Assembly (NCBI GenBank): GCA_028753945.1
Contig: JAPNXP010000014.1
Span: 2,294,001-2,358,000, forward strand
Origin: Hexactinellida sp. DTS-2022
Lineage: Eukaryota; Porifera; Hexactinellida
Direction: 5' to 3'
DNA length: 64,000 nucleotides
Numbering within the stretch: the first letter of the stretch is position 1; every line of letters starts with the position of its first letter. The notes under the pieces are model-generated. The model was not told the DNA's origin, ran no database searches, and was given only the letters and a program-made list of their open reading frames with translations. Both the position numbers and the translations under genes were made by a program. This document shows, piece by piece, positions 1 to 11,895 of this stretch.

Positions 1-100
1 CAATACAATAGTATTTACCACTATTAATGGCTTTAATCCTTGAATTTTTTGTTAGTTTTTATTATTTATTTAATATTAGGAATATGTGAGGTAGTATTTC

Positions 101-225
101 TGTCTCGCGTTCTTAAACCCCGTCCCGCCCCCCAGCGCCCCCTTGCTGCATGGCCGCGCCCAAACAACCCTTCAGCGTCCCCGTGGGCTCTACCGCCCCG
201 CTGTGAGAAACACTGGGTTACTGAA
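101..225. repeat. GC-rich remnant resembling a hAT MITE end
   Basis: A sharply GC-rich block (GTCCCGCCCCCCAGCGCCCC and onward) in AT-rich DNA, closing with GAGAAACACTGGGTTACTG. The reverse complement reads like the common hAT terminus CAGTGnTTCTCA. No matching left end or TSD was found. The open frame across it is not a gene. Confidence 0.3.
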
Positions 226-290
226 TATTTGTATTTGGTATTTGTTTGGGATGCGAATATAATTCGTTGATCAAATAAAATTAGTTATTC

Positions 291-3031
291 CATAGCCTAA
301 TTTATATAAGGCCTACCATCACATGTACCATGGATGAAGTAGTGTACGATGAGAAAGTGATAAACACAGTTCAATGTTTTCAACTTCATTTAGAAATTAA
401 TCTGTTATAATAAATAATTCTAGTAAATTAATAGATTTTCTCTATTGATTCTTTATTGCTTACTTAACAATGTTCAACGATAAGAATACATAAAGAATAA
501 TGTGGGTTCAAATAACAATAATACTGTAATAACAATAATAATAATAGAAGAGTAGCCTTCTGGTGTATTTCATTGATGTGAGAACTTCTTCAGTTTTCGC
601 TTTTCTATACCTTTAGATGCAACAGCGGAGTTATAATATTTAACCTTGTTAGCTAGTAAACAGTTGGCGCAAGTGAAAATAAGATTTTTTAGGATAGTCA
701 AATAGAGACACCACAAGAAATGCAACTCGATTTAGCAATCGCCTCAGTCTCTTCTAAGAATATCAAAGTTACTTCCACAATAATTTTTCTGGATGATCCT
801 TGCATCAATATCGCCAACAAGTTGTATTTGCTTTCAATTGCAATTAACGTCTTCCATAAAGTTACTATAGATTCGAGGATAAACTCAGATGGATACTTTA
901 GGCCACCACGGTCAGTTAATTGCAAAAGCCTGAACTCGGGTTGTGAATCTTCATCAAAGATAAAGTCTTTGTCAATGGTCAAAAGATCAATGCAAACATG
1001 ACATGGCTGAGTTTTTAAAATATATTTATGTACTGCATAACCAGCAATAAAAGTTAATGACTGAAGAGTCTGTAAACTACATTCAATGGAAGTTAGATCA
1101 TCAATTTAATCCCAGACTAGTTGGACATCGATTTCATCGCCATTATTCGTTTCAAGGGATGAGTATGAATCAATAAATTTCTGAATTGAATATAAGCCAC
1201 AATCTTGTTGTGAAGCAAAATCTTTAATATGTTGGATAACTTGAGGCGGCGTTGAGTTTCAAGGATTTGAAGATACGAGATATGATAGTTTGAACCTGAC
1301 ATCATACGATATAGGCCAAAGTGATGTTCCAATGGGTCTGTCTGTAAAAAGGATGTCAAAAGATAGTTAAATCCAAAAAACCAGTTAAATGCTTAGTTAT
1401 CTGAGGTAATACAGTAAAAGCATGTTTAAAACTGGTAAACGTTTGTTTACTTAACTTTCCTACATTTCCTGGCAAGGCCAGCCAAGTCTCTAACCAAATA
1501 ACAACACAAGCTAAGAATGAAAATCGTTCGTCCTGGTATGTTAGAGGTCTTGAGATATCATCATTCAAACGTTTACCTTTAAGTGGGGAATTTATGTTGA
1601 AAAGTTTCCAAATTTGAAGAAGCATTTCAACAAAGTCGTGTGTATTGTTTGGGTCTTCTTGGGTACGGAGTTCATTCTATAACTTCAGAGCTGCAACAGT
1701 TAATTTGTTGAATACTTTCAAAACAAGTTTCACATTTTGGCGCTCAATAGCAGAAGGATAACAAGCTTTGATAGTCAAGCTAGGAGCTAACTTAGCTAAG
1801 GATTCTTTCTCTAAATTAAATTATAGAGGAGACGCACATCACTAAAAGATGTGTTCTGAAAGTTGGGAAAGTGAAAATAACATTATATCTCCTTCTCTTC
1901 TTGTAAATACCCACATTCTCTAGTTGGCCAAGAATATATTGTAATCTTGGCAAATCGGAACAATTGGATTCTGTTTCATCACTATCTAATAAATTACATA
2001 TGGCCTCCTCAATATGTTATTTTGCTTTAGAGATATGGTGAGAATGTTTCTTCTGAGGGGAAGAGCTAAGTTTCAGAGTAATCTCTGTAAACATCGTTTC
2101 AATTTGTCGGATATCAGTGATAAAGATAAGTGAGAGAGAAATGGTCTCCCCGTATATATATCCGTTCACAGATAAAAAATAAATTATTTCAAGAGAATAT
2201 CTGCACAATATTATGATTTTCCATCTAGTCAAAAAATATCATACAATTATCTGTTTGAGTCCAAACTATCCAGTCAGTTGGGATTGTTATCAAAGCTAAC
2301 TTATCTCGTATTTCTTGTATACAACCAACACGAAACTTCTCCATTTCTGTATTCTCTGATCTCAAGCTGAGATTAGTTGCTTGGTTCAATAAATCTTCCT
2401 CTTTGGAGTCGTAAGAGAACCGAGTTCGTTTGATTCTAATTGAAGGGGTATAGGAATAATAAGACGGACAACCAGGAAGGAGAGAGGGGACAGCGCCAGG
2501 ATTTAATTTGGGTCTTCCTCGCGGGACCTCATAGGATGTGCCATCTCCTCTGGGTACCGTGTGAAAATATTGAATATCTTCCTTCGGAAAATGCTTAGCA
2601 CACACATACACCATTTGAGGAAAGAAATATCCTCACGATGGAGAGCACGTATCCAGGCATGTCGTAACTCAGGTGGACCATCTGGAAGTTTAAAAATTGG
2701 GACGCGCTCTTCTGGGGTATAATTACCCCTACAACCAGGGGGCAGAACAGTTCGGCATTGAGAAAAAATTAAATATCTAACTATTAAAGAGAAACGAAGT
2801 CAAATATAGTACTAGGAAGTGCTTAAAATATCGGTGGAAGGAGAATTGTATTAATTAATTACTAAAAATTAACAAAAATCAGTAACAAGTTGATCCAACT
2901 ATTTTTAAAATATTTCTAACTGTACAGAGATAAATGTAAATAATTATGGGTCAATAATAATATCGTACACTACTTCATCCTTGGTTCAAAATATCAGCTT
3001 TGATGGTAGGCCTTATATAGAGTAGGCTATG
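291..3031 (-). mobile_element. P-like (THAP) element, internally deleted, with 7-bp TSD
   Basis: Both ends start with CATAGCCTA, followed after a few mismatches by TATATAAGGCCTACCATCA, and share GGATGAAGTAGTGTACGAT further in. The flanks carry a perfect 7-bp duplication, GTTATTC (284-290 and 3032-3038). Length 2741 bp. It encloses a decayed THAP-domain transposase on the minus strand. It lies in an ARS2 intron upstream of the exon at 4585. Drosophila P elements make 8-bp duplications; here the exact repeat is 7 bp. Confidence 0.85.
690..2755 (-). pseudogene. THAP-domain P-like transposase, core deleted
   Basis: Read from right to left. Near 2755 a THAP start (MPNCSAP) is followed by a one-base shift before GCRGNYTP. 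Another shift precedes VCAKHFPKEDI, then PRGRPKLNPGAVPSLLPGCP at about 2480-2540. A linker with DIRQIETMFTEI and LPRLQYILGQLEN follows at about 1910-2110. The frame then jumps directly to LAKLAP and SAIERQNVKLVLKVF (about 1700-1810), so the RNase H-like part with the first catalytic Asp residues is missing. The C-terminal part remains: FTSFKHAF, FLQTDPLEHHFGLYRMMSGS at about 1290-1350, and LTDRGGLKYPSEFILES at about 860-925. A nonfunctional copy. Confidence 0.85.
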
Positions 3032-3504
3032 GTTATTCATATTACGGGGTATAGAGTTGACTATTTCCCTTATTTATAGAAAATTTTCTCTATTTGTTCA
3101 GAAAACTATGATTTCGTTATGCTAATCTGAAATGATTATCTATCACAATTTGCATTTGGTCAACCACATATCACTTTTCAGTTGACCATATTTTTCAGTT
3201 GACAACTATTAGGTTACCAGATATCTTCCTTTCAACATCGGTATTTATACTTTCGGTCAGAACTAATAGAACCAACCTAAATATTATTTTGGATTTTTCA
3301 AAAAAATCAGGCTACTTTTGGCCCACGAAAACAACAAGTGCCGGTCCCTCAATCGAAATACTACGATAAACTCTTTCTAAGCATTTGACCTGAAAATTTT
3401 CATGATATTTGTGGTGTATTCCTTATGAACGTTTGGGATACATAATACGTATTGTCTTTCCATGCTTTCGATCTAAACAATATTTATTTGATACATTTAC
3501 TACT

Positions 3505-4546
3505 ACGAGCCCTTCGGTCTCGGTCGCTTCCAGGGGCGGTCGCAGGATCTGGCCAGCCCGGGGCAAAAGAGCAGCTTTTAATATAAATCCGGGGCATGCT
3601 CCATGTAATTATACTCCCAATTGGGTTGGAATCCGGGGCAAAATATTTTGACCCGGGGCATTTGCCCCGGATGCCCCCCCCCCTGGGACCGCCACTGGTC
3701 GCTTCGCGACGGATCACCCTCTCACAAAACTCGCTTCGCGACTTTTGTTCGTTCGTGTTACACACTACGCAACACAATTAATTATCGGCCGCTTTTCGGC
3801 CTTACTCTCCTCAAATATCACTCTTAAATAAGTTAAACCTGTGACTTGTAAATTACACGTACTCAATTCAGTATGCTGCTATATGGCCATATGGGAACCA
3901 AGTATGTCAACTAATTAATTAATTAATTCATGTTTATATTAAACTAACCCAGGATTTAATGCATTGTAAATTGTTTGATTATGATTTAATTCGCTGCATC
4001 ATCAATATGTAATTTATTATGCAGAAGATATAGGTATATTAAATAGTTGAATTACTTTGATAGTAATATTATGCATACTTATGTGATTGACGTAAGCAAA
4101 TAATCAATCACCAATAAACTGATAGAAGCCAAACTGGATTATTTCAAATCTGCAATTTCAGAATTAACACTTGCACTTTGCTATACCTGTGTTGGTACGA
4201 TACACTCTTTATGGTTGATTAGTGCATGGACTAATTATATAACTGTGTCACAATCAGAAGAAAAATGGGAATTCGTTAACTGCTATCAGGTGTAGAAATT
4301 TAGTGTACGTCTAATGATTTCAATTTTCTACAGATTGGAGCTAAATTGGGAAGCTAGTACAAAATATCTGTTTTTCGCAACTGTGACGTCATAATCCCGT
4401 TATTTTGTTTCAAAAACCAATAGATCGTTGTCGCAGTACAAAATTACCCCTGTATACAATTTTAAGCTTTCTGGGACTCGTAGTCTTTCCAATTAATTCT
4501 GGACAAACAAACAGACAACAATTTCGCTTTTAATATATAGTAGATA
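3505..4546 (-). mobile_element. Helitron-like element, interrupted by a hAT MITE
   Basis: On the minus strand it starts near 4546 with TCTACTATATATTAAAAGCG, preceded by A, a Helitron-type 5' end, then a TTTG/TCTG-rich stretch. Toward 3505 it ends in GC-rich short palindromes (GTCGCGAAGCGAG, GGCCGAAAAGCGGCC, GACCGAAGGGCTC). A related 5' portion, in the opposite orientation, is near 39541-39690. No RepHel coding sequence is seen. The exact 3' CTRR end is not clear. Confidence 0.5.
3531..3697. mobile_element. hAT MITE, 167 bp, TSD GTCGCTTC
   Basis: Ends CAGGGGCGGTCGCAGG and, inverted, CAGTGGCGGTCCCAGGGG. The perfect 8-bp duplication GTCGCTTC lies at 3523-3530 and 3698-3705. Interior is rich in GGGGCA. 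Open frames across it on both strands are not genes. Confidence 0.88.
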
Positions 4547-4584
4547 TATTTTCATTTTACATAAATTATGTAATTTTTTTCTAG

Positions 4585-5016
4585 TACTGTTTCTGTGGGC
4601 GGGCTACCTCTATCAATACAAAGAGAAAGTTTGGAAAGCATCTGCCGACCATTTGGAAAGGTTCTGCGTATATTTTTGACTGACCCTACGTTTCAGCCTA
4701 CCTCATTCCGCAATTCATTGATTACCTTTTCTGATTCTGTTGATTTTCAGAATTTAACTTCTCAATTACAAAGCAAATTTTCTAAGGAGGATCTAGCAGA
4801 TTCAGAGTTGAATGTTTGTTTAGATAAAGATCGTATTCCCAAAGTTAAACCATGTGGCAGTATATTTAATGCTTTGGATGTTGTACTTTCTGATATTTCT
4901 TTGGCTGTTAATCTTATTAGATACCTTGATTCAAATAAAAGATTATTTGTAGACAAGATTTGTATCCAGGATAAATTGAATCATTTGTCAAAGCTACCGC
5001 CATTGCAAGTATTGAG
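4585..5016 (+). CDS. SRRT: ARS2/SRRT homologue, internal exon (central RRM-like region)
   Basis: ARS2 (SRRT) is a nuclear scaffold linking the cap-binding complex to RNA processing and decay. This exon encodes about 144 residues: VGGLPLSIQRESLESI, LRIFLTDPTF, then LAVNLIRYLDSNKRLF. These resemble the RRM-like central domain of animal ARS2, including the stretch before its acidic linker. The acceptor is TTTTTTCTAG just before 4585 and the donor is TTGAG followed by GTATTT. The open frame runs on into the intron to 5071, but phase decides the end: a cut at 5016 leaves two bases (AG) that join in frame to the 22.85-kb exon. Sequence is divergent but uninterrupted. Assignment rests on order and motifs across three exons, recognised from memory of the family. 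Confidence 0.75.
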
Positions 5017-5289
5017 GTATTTACACAATTTTACATGTCTTAAAGTGATTAATCTAGTTCTGGTTATTTAAACCAGCTGTTGTAAATCATTATTGAGGGC
5101 ACTGATGTGGGAAATAAGGGGGTTCGCTGCCCTTTGTTTTCGGACATGTTTTTAATGGTCCAAAATTGTTACATACACTAACCTACCACACTATTTGTAC
5201 AATTCAATAATTTCTGCCACAAATGGCACCTTGCCGGAATAAGTGTGATACCCAGCCACTTGATAATACACTTAATCTTCGTCTGATCC

Positions 5290-5420
5290 AATTTTAATGT
5301 TACTGTGTTCGGAGAGGATTACAAATTTCCGCGCTCCTAATTTAAAAATTTCCAAAAATCTTGTCCAAAAAGAGCGCTCCTTTTCTTCTCCTGTATGATT
5401 CCTTGGTGGAAGTATGTTGC
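5290..5420 (-). repeat. Dispersed repeat shared with 30410-30530
   Basis: TAATGTTACTGTGTT, then AAATTTCCGCGCTCCTAATT, then AAAATTTCCAA recur in the same orientation near 30416. On the minus strand it could be the tail of a degraded Tc1-like transposase, because the 30-kb copy lies beside such a remnant. No intact reading frame. Confidence 0.4.
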
Positions 5421-6299
5421 GTACTTCATCTGGGCTTTACTAAATGTTTGGATGCATCTTTTGTCAAAAATTTCCAAAGTGGTCTGTCTATTCCTGCTTA
5501 GTGCCACTTGTTTCACAAGTACACACAAATTTTAAAGTGACTGTACGTCAACAACTAGTCGTAGGAATGTTTCAAAAATTTTCAGTTATAGTAATTCTGA
5601 CTTTGTTTTAATTCAAAACTGCATTCAGGCTTTCTTAATTCTAAACACTCTTTTGATAATCAGAAACTAATATTTAATGAGCTCATTATCTAGTTAATTT
5701 GGTTAACAGCTCAAAATTCTTGAAGTTACAATAATTTTGAAATATGATTTACCTTCTCATACGATTTATTTTTTATTTAATATCTTATTTGATCAATTTT
5801 TCTGCCTCTACAAGAAATTTACATGCACAAATATACATACACTAATTGTTTGCATGGGGGCAGAGGGGAGAACCGAAAGGAACATAAGAACCACGCTAGG
5901 TAGTCCACCCGAAATACAATGTTGAAACTAGTAGAATGAAAATTCAATACAATATTGGGTACAAAATAATGTGTTCTTATAATGTTGCTACCGATCCCAT
6001 GTGACGGATGGTTTATTTTGAATACGTATAGTCTTTGGTCTTGCTCTTATAAAACTCATTACAATGTTTTGTGAAAGAGGAAGGGTTTAGGTTAGATAAG
6101 CTCAAAAACTTAATCCTCAGATGTGTATTCTATTATATAAGTTTTGCTTATATAGGTAACTCTGTTCTTCATTGTCTCAATTTAAATTTACCCTCTGAGA
6201 ACGTTATTAGTCTTAATCTGGACAGAAACTTATGTAAGACTAGAAATCGCAGTTATAGAGCCCACATTTCATTTTATAGAAAGTTGATAAGTCTTTAAT

Positions 6300-6620
6300 T
6301 TTTCTGCTGTGGACATGAAGTAAAATTTTAGAAGTGATAATCTCAGTTAGTAGTCTAATTCTTGCAATAGGAGTCTTGTTTTCCTGCGCCGCACTGTTTC
6401 AATTAATTTACCTAAGTAAAGAGATTTGGGATTCCAGATCTCGGAGGTATACTCGAGATGAGAGCGTACCAACGCAGTATACAGGGACTTGGAAGTAGCC
6501 AAAGGTTCTTACCTCCGTATAATGTGCGACAAGTAAATCCTAGCATCTTATTTGCCCGAATAAGAACATCCTGGATTTGATGTTTGAAGCGAGCATCACT
6601 CGTAATAACACTCAAGATCG
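6300..6620 (-). pseudogene. Non-LTR retrotransposon reverse transcriptase, C-terminal fragment
   Basis: The minus frame reads ITSDARFKHQIQDVLIRANK, then MLGFTCRTLYGG. After a frame change it reads VGTLSSRVYLRDLESQISLL, and then LIETV with RRRKTRLL-like residues. The order (LGV-x-D-LKF-like strand, A-x-KMLGF-x-R, LVRxxLEYxxxIWNP-like, IExVQRR-like) is the thumb and end of Jockey/CR1-type LINE reverse transcriptases. Catalytic palm motifs are absent. The plus-strand frame at 6071-6298 is its shadow. About 100 residues remain of a protein usually near 900. Confidence 0.6.
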
Positions 6621-7710
6621 CGTTGAGATTCCACCCTTTTCAATGTTTGATTTCTGAAATTGCAATCGAAGTGAATAGATTTCCGTTTCCTTGCCATTGT
6701 TGTCATACTGCATTTCTGTATTTTAAAAGTTAGACCAAGTAAATAAATTATTTGTTTATCATCCAGATTTTTTCAGGTAATACGTACGGCGGACGAGATT
6801 TTTTATTTATTTATTATCACCACTAATATGCAAATAACATTATTCTATGCCAAAAGGTGTGAATTAATATTTAATTCCATTAGAAAATCACATGGCAATA
6901 CCCAAATAATTGATGTAATGCCCTAAATACAGGACTTATTAAGAATTGATGTATTAGCAAAACTTTGCACAAGTTTATAGCTAATATTTACGATTATGTT
7001 CATACGATGATAGTAAATATAACCGGACGGGGGGTAAAAATTGCGACGGACGGGGATGCTAAACAAGTTATTTATTTTATATGGCCTTAGCTTGAATGTT
7101 TTACTCCACTCTTGTCATTTTGTCAATATCACTCTGTAGATCTCACCAGTATTCGGAATTATTGATCGTTGGGAATATTTTTGTTAGGTGAGTTGTGTAG
7201 ATATTTAAGAAGTATAAATTTGATATCTTCTGTTAATTTAAATCTCAATTATTATAGCTGCTACTTGTGTTTGCTACAAATATCAAAAGACGCCTCGCCG
7301 ATTCTTTTCAAGTTCGATATACTTACAGCAAGAAATCGTCGAGGAGCGCATTGGAACTATGGAAGTACAACTAAGTCACAAACAAGTATTTTAATTAGTT
7401 CGATAAATGTTTAGTTCGAATTGCAGAGGTTTATATAAACTTGATTCGGAATTTCAAGGCTCTCATTTTCTAAATGGCAATAGATAATATATTATAGGCA
7501 ACTTCTCTCAGTTGTGTTTCTTAATTTGGTATATATTCTTCATTTCCTTACCAATGAACTCTATTAATGGGTAAGTGGGGAATGGGGACCTTGATTTTTT
7601 ATGAGTTATTATACCCATGCAAAATGACCTCGAGGAAAGATAAACACTTAATTCTTCAGATATATCTAATTATTACAAACAAAATCAAACAATGATAAGA
7701 GATCTTGGCC

Positions 7711-7870
7711 CGTATTCACTAAGATTACTTGGTATTTAAGTACTAAGTATATATACTTAAGTACTAAGTTCGTACTGAGTTAAGTACACTTAAGTCGTAT
7801 CACTAAGAAATATTGTTGTACTTAAGTACATACTTAATTAAGTACTTACTTAAGTACGAAACTAAATCAT
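7711..7870. repeat. PIF/Harbinger-type terminus with AAGTAC subterminal repeats
   Basis: Starts GGCCCGTATTCACTAAGAT, a classic ISL2EU/Harbinger-like end, followed by about ten copies of TTAAGTAC or AAGTACTTA in both orientations, likely transposase binding repeats. A related inverted block with CTTAGTGAATACC and AACTTCTTAAGTACTTAAC lies at about 15830-15930. The Harbinger transposase follows 450 bases downstream. Confidence 0.6.
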
Positions 7871-8254
7871 ATTTATTCAATTATATTTATAGTACACTGT
7901 TCATTCTTTTGGGATTGACTTCACGTAATATTCAACGTAGTATTGATAAAATAGGTTTCAGCATGTTGGTGATTATTTTTCACTACACAAATGCTAGTTG
8001 CAAAGGAACGCATACATTATTCTTTATTCAAATAGAGAACTTAATTATTATTTGGAATTTTCTATCTAGCATTCTAACAACACATTAACATTCCAAGTAA
8101 CCATAAATCCATCAATTGTTTGTTGATAAGTGATAACTGAATACGCAAATATGTATAAATCTGATTTAAATCTGATTCATTCAATTTCACAAAATCCCTT
8201 CAAATGGCACAAATGATTCCACTATTTCTAGCAGAAGAGGAAGAAAACTCTTAA

Positions 8255-8856
8255 TCTATGGCACGTCCAAGAATTTAGGGATATTACTGATCTCTTAGAT
8301 TGTTATGTTGATTTGGAACTTGTTAAACGTTTCCGCTTCTCTAGATCATCAATTTCAAGACTCACTGAGTTAATAGCTCATCGTTTTAACTTTACAGATC
8401 GCTCCCATGCCGCTCCCCCACATTTACATGTTTATGTTGCACTTCAGTTTTTTGCTTCTGGAACGTTCCAGATAACTGTGGAGATGGAGTTAATGTAGGC
8501 CAGTCTTCAGCTTCTCGCTTTATTCACGATGTTTCACAAGGTTTACAGGATATATACAACCAGTATGTTAGTATGCCAAGCTCAGCTGAGAAAGCAGAAG
8601 TCAAGAACAAATTTACAAAATTGCTCATTTTCCAGGCGTCCTTGGACTAGTTGATGGGACACATATACGCATTCAAAAACGTAGATTTCATAGTCTTCAT
8701 GGCGAACTTCGGATGACTCCAGATAAAGTATGCATGATAATAGTTGCTTGTGCAGTATTGCATAACATGGCCATTATGTGGAAACAACCTCTATTTGATG
8801 ACAAATTCTCCAATGTAACTGAAATGAGTGAACTGTTTGAGATTGAGGGATACTGA
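8255..8856 (+). pseudogene. PIF/Harbinger (HARBI1-like) transposase, deleted and shifted
   Basis: The N-terminal part reads LVKRFRFSRSSISRLTEL, then PPHLHVYVALQFFASGTFQ, the usual HARBI1 helix-turn-helix region. After a frameshift near 8475 comes GDGVNVGQSSASRFIHDVSQ, and after another near 8615 comes HFPGVLGLVDGTHIRIQKR with the first catalytic Asp. The frame then goes straight to GELRMTPDKVCMI and CAVLHNMAIMWKQP, so the segment between the first Asp and the C-terminus is deleted. Ends at TGA 8854-8856. A partner Myb/SANT gene follows at 9.6 kb on the same strand, the usual two-gene order of this superfamily. Confidence 0.82.
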
Positions 8857-8949
8857 CCATATGGCTGCCAAACATCATCGATATCAATTCTCCGTTCATA
8901 ATTTCAGCTAATATTTCAATTACTAGAATTGTATATTGTTAATACAGTA

Positions 8950-9298
8950 CAGTGGAAGCCGCTTAATCGGGAGACTGTTAATCGGAAAATTCGGTTATTC
9001 GGGACGAGGCTTTGGAAACCAATTCGTATCAAATACAGTGGAAGCCGCTTAATCGGGACGCCTCGGGAGTAGGAATTTAGTCCCGTTTATCCGGTTCTCC
9101 CGATTAACCGATATATTTTATACTATTGATACGAATTGGTTTCCAAAGCCTTGTCCCGAATAACCGAATTTCCCGATTAACCGTCTCCCGATTAAGCGGC
9201 TTCCACTGTAGTATAAAGTATATCGGTTAATCGGGAGAACCGGATAAACGGGACTAAATTCCTACTCCCGGGTCGTCCCGATTAAGCGGCTTCCACTG
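8950..9298. mobile_element. pogo/mariner-type MITE interrupted by a copy of itself, TA TSD
   Basis: Ends CAGTGGAAGCCGCTTAATCG at both sides in inverted orientation, flanked by TA (8948-8949, 9299-9300). Removing the insert at 9036-9208 plus one TA leaves 174 bp, the same size and sequence type as the insert. It sits between the two Harbinger genes. Confidence 0.88.
9036..9208. mobile_element. Nested MITE of the same family, opposite orientation
   Basis: A 173-bp complete copy, flanked by TA at 9034-9035 and 9209-9210, inserted into a related copy in reverse orientation. The host's two halves match this copy's reverse complement along their whole lengths. A degraded third piece continues to about 9380 (TTATCCGCTTAATAGAGCCA). 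Confidence 0.88.
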
Positions 9299-9619
9299 TA
9301 TTATCCGCTTAATAGAGCCACTGTTAATAGATTTGCCCGTTTAATTGGGTCAAATTAACCCTGTCCCGAGGTGACTCAAAACGTATTTGATATTAAGTTA
9401 GGCTTTCTAGTGCAACATGGGAAAGTAATAGTATACATTTTAGTGTATGGAATGCTATTGTAATAGCTTGCTTTATTCTTTTAACTTGAAAATAATATTC
9501 TCTTTGAAGTTCCTGCTATTTGCGTGCCTGAGAATTTTCGTCGAGTACAACTGGGCCTGCATCTTCCTTCGGCTGTTATTGCAAAAGTATAATTAAAGTG
9601 AATATTTGTATTTCAGCTA

Positions 9620-9935
9620 AAGTAAATGGAAAAACCTTGAAAAAGTAACTGGTCCAAAGAAGAAGAGTATACGTACATTCATTGACGCGATTCAATCCGC
9701 TGGTAATTTACTCAGAGGTACTGGGCACTGCTGACCTCAATAGGAAGAATAAATCACTTTGGAATGATATGGTAGGAAAGGTTAATTCGATCCATGGATA
9801 CAATAGACATGATGAAGACTTGAAGAAAAAATGGAATAATCTCAATGGAGTTCCAAAGTCTCATGTGGACAGTAGTCGTCGAGAAGCAAGACAGACAGGA
9901 GAAGGACCAAATTCAGTTGGAGTTCCATGATCCTC
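9620..9935 (+). pseudogene. Myb/SANT-like protein of the Harbinger element
   Basis: From about 9640 the frames read NWSKEEE, then SAGNLLRGTG, then NRKNKSLWNDMVGKVNSIHG, DLKKKWNNL and REARQTGEGPNS. These are the tryptophan-spaced helices and the K-x-x-W-x-x-L plus TGxGP tail of the Myb/SANT-like proteins that accompany Harbinger transposases and help their nuclear import and DNA binding. At least one frameshift separates the first helix from the rest. A further 200 bases share an inverted match with 15040-15120, so the element's 3' part has been rearranged. Confidence 0.7.
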
Positions 9936-10029
9936 GATGCACCAGAAGTTCTTATAAACAATAGTTCTACTGTTGGAAAATATCTTCAGTGAGGTCATTA
10001 TCAGCCTATGATCCACTTCCTCTACAGCA

Positions 10030-10140
10030 AGAAGTTCTCTGCAAACAAAACGAGTATGAAGTTGGCGCAATATTCATCTGAGCACAGATAAAATCGTATT
10101 TTGAGGCCCTTCCCACAATTGAATTTGGCCAAAAATTACC
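10030..10140. repeat. Inverted counterpart of 15035-15125
   Basis: GAGCACAGATAAAATCG and GAGGCCCTTCCCACAATTG are matched in reverse complement at 15041-15090 (CAATTGTGGGAAGGGCCTC). Probably the tail of the Harbinger Myb gene present in two orientations. The plus frame at 15032-15277 belongs to this repeat. Confidence 0.5.
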
Positions 10141-11772
10141 ACCTTACAGGGGAGATACTGGCGTTTATAAATCTGGATAAAAAACTTTTAATTTTAATTT
10201 TTAGTCTGCTTCTACTAGTAAAAACGTCATAGTAGGGTCCTACTATAGTTTTATACTACAAGTGCACATTATTGAATTTACCTCTGTCGGACTTCCGGCC
10301 GGCCGGCCGTATGCGATGGCCTGACTAAACCATTGGTGATAGATATTTAAAATTTGGACAGGAGATATAGAATTTCCTAGAGATGATCACCTCGAAGCCC
10401 GATTTCTCAATTTTGCTTTTGTTCGTCAGTTATATCGAAATTTGTATTCTGGTCCAGTGACTCTTTAATAATTCGAATTAGTTATTGAAAATATAGAGGT
10501 TGTATTCTCTAAGGATGTTCTTTCTATATATCAATTAAAATTATTGGGTCGCTAATCAATTCTACGTTTTATTAACTGTGTTTTATGTAAATCAGCCATC
10601 TTCTCCAGTTTGTAATTACTCTATTGTATACTGAATACTATACAACATATTGCATAAGTCTACTATCTGATAGATAATGACTATTATTGATTGATTTGTA
10701 AGTGAATGTGTGTATCCCTAATTTTATATTAGTAATAATTAATCTTTAATTAATTTAAACATTTGAAGTCACAATTTAAACATTAATTAAATTATAATAC
10801 ACTAAGATTAAATGTAATTTGAATATTGAAATTCTAGTTAGATTAAACATTGGGGAAGTGCAATCAGAAGGAGACACTCCCATCCCGTCTGTGAGGGGCT
10901 TTTTTTGTATTAAGTTTTTTACATTATGTGTGAGGACTAAAAAATATTTTTTGACAACACTTTTTCGAAATTGAATTAAAAACTTTGCATGCAAGTTGTG
11001 ACTATGGGACGTTTCTTATGTTTAAATATTTCAAAAAAATCAACATTCCTATGAGATATTGCTTGGCAAATTTTAACATGTATTACTTCAGATTTTATAT
11101 TTCTATTATCGAGTGAACAAGCACATGTGCTACTGTATTTATTACTTTGGTGATAATTTGATAATAATTTATTATAGTTTAGCGTTTCCAATTGTCTTTG
11201 CCATAGTCAATTATATACTGCCTAGTTCTCGTATTTTCTGCCAAACATTTATACTGCATTAAAAACTCTAAATTATTATTTACTACTATTTCATACAACT
11301 GCAACTGTTGTTTTAATACACAATACCTAATACAGAATAAACATATAATATTAACTTTTGTACGTATGTAAGATGAGAGAGTTTTTGATCTCTTTATTGG
11401 ATAATTCGACAAAATAATCCGATAAGACAAATATACCCGGTGGGATATCCATGCAAAATGGTATATATATCATAATTTTCCTCGAATATTTAGACAAAAT
11501 AGTGCGATAAAACAAAATAATCAGATGACAAAATAATCCGATTTCGACTGTCTGCCCAAGATTGGAAAATCGGGGATTTTAATTTCCTACTATCTCATTT
11601 TTTGAACTAATAATGTTAAAATTTAAAACACAAATTCAATTTATTTCGGAAAATTTAGCTATTAGACTAGTCCATTCTATATTCGATCGATATTTACCAT
11701 CATCATCTATGTAACTTATTCTATTTAACTCCTCTCTATCTATGTAAAGCTATCTATTTTAGGCCACGCATT

Positions 11773-11895
11773 TGGTAGTAGCCAATAGGATTTAGTATCC
11801 CAGTTAGCAGTGGCCAATATGATTGGTATCCCAGTTAGCAGTAGCCAATAGGATTAGTATCCCAGTCAGCAGTAAGCAATATGGTAAGACCTTTA
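11773..11895. repeat. Tandem repeat, unit about 38 bp, about 3.5 copies
   Basis: Successive units contain GTAGCCAATAGGATT then AGTATCCCAGTTAGCA, with small substitutions and one unit reading GTGGCCAATATGATTGG. Nothing else is seen in the surrounding 2 kb. Confidence 0.8.

Noticed and set aside
698-1001. Plus-strand frame at 720-1001
   Set aside because: It is the antisense shadow of the P-like transposase C-terminus (LTDRGGLKYPSE) on the minus strand.
3409-3827. Open frames on both strands around 3.4-3.8 kb
   Set aside because: They run across a GC-rich hAT MITE and Helitron hairpins with no protein-like pattern.
5017-5071. ARS2 frame continuing to 5071 as coding
   Set aside because: The GTATTT donor at 5017 gives the phase required by the next exon; the extension (YLHNFTCL) has no family match.
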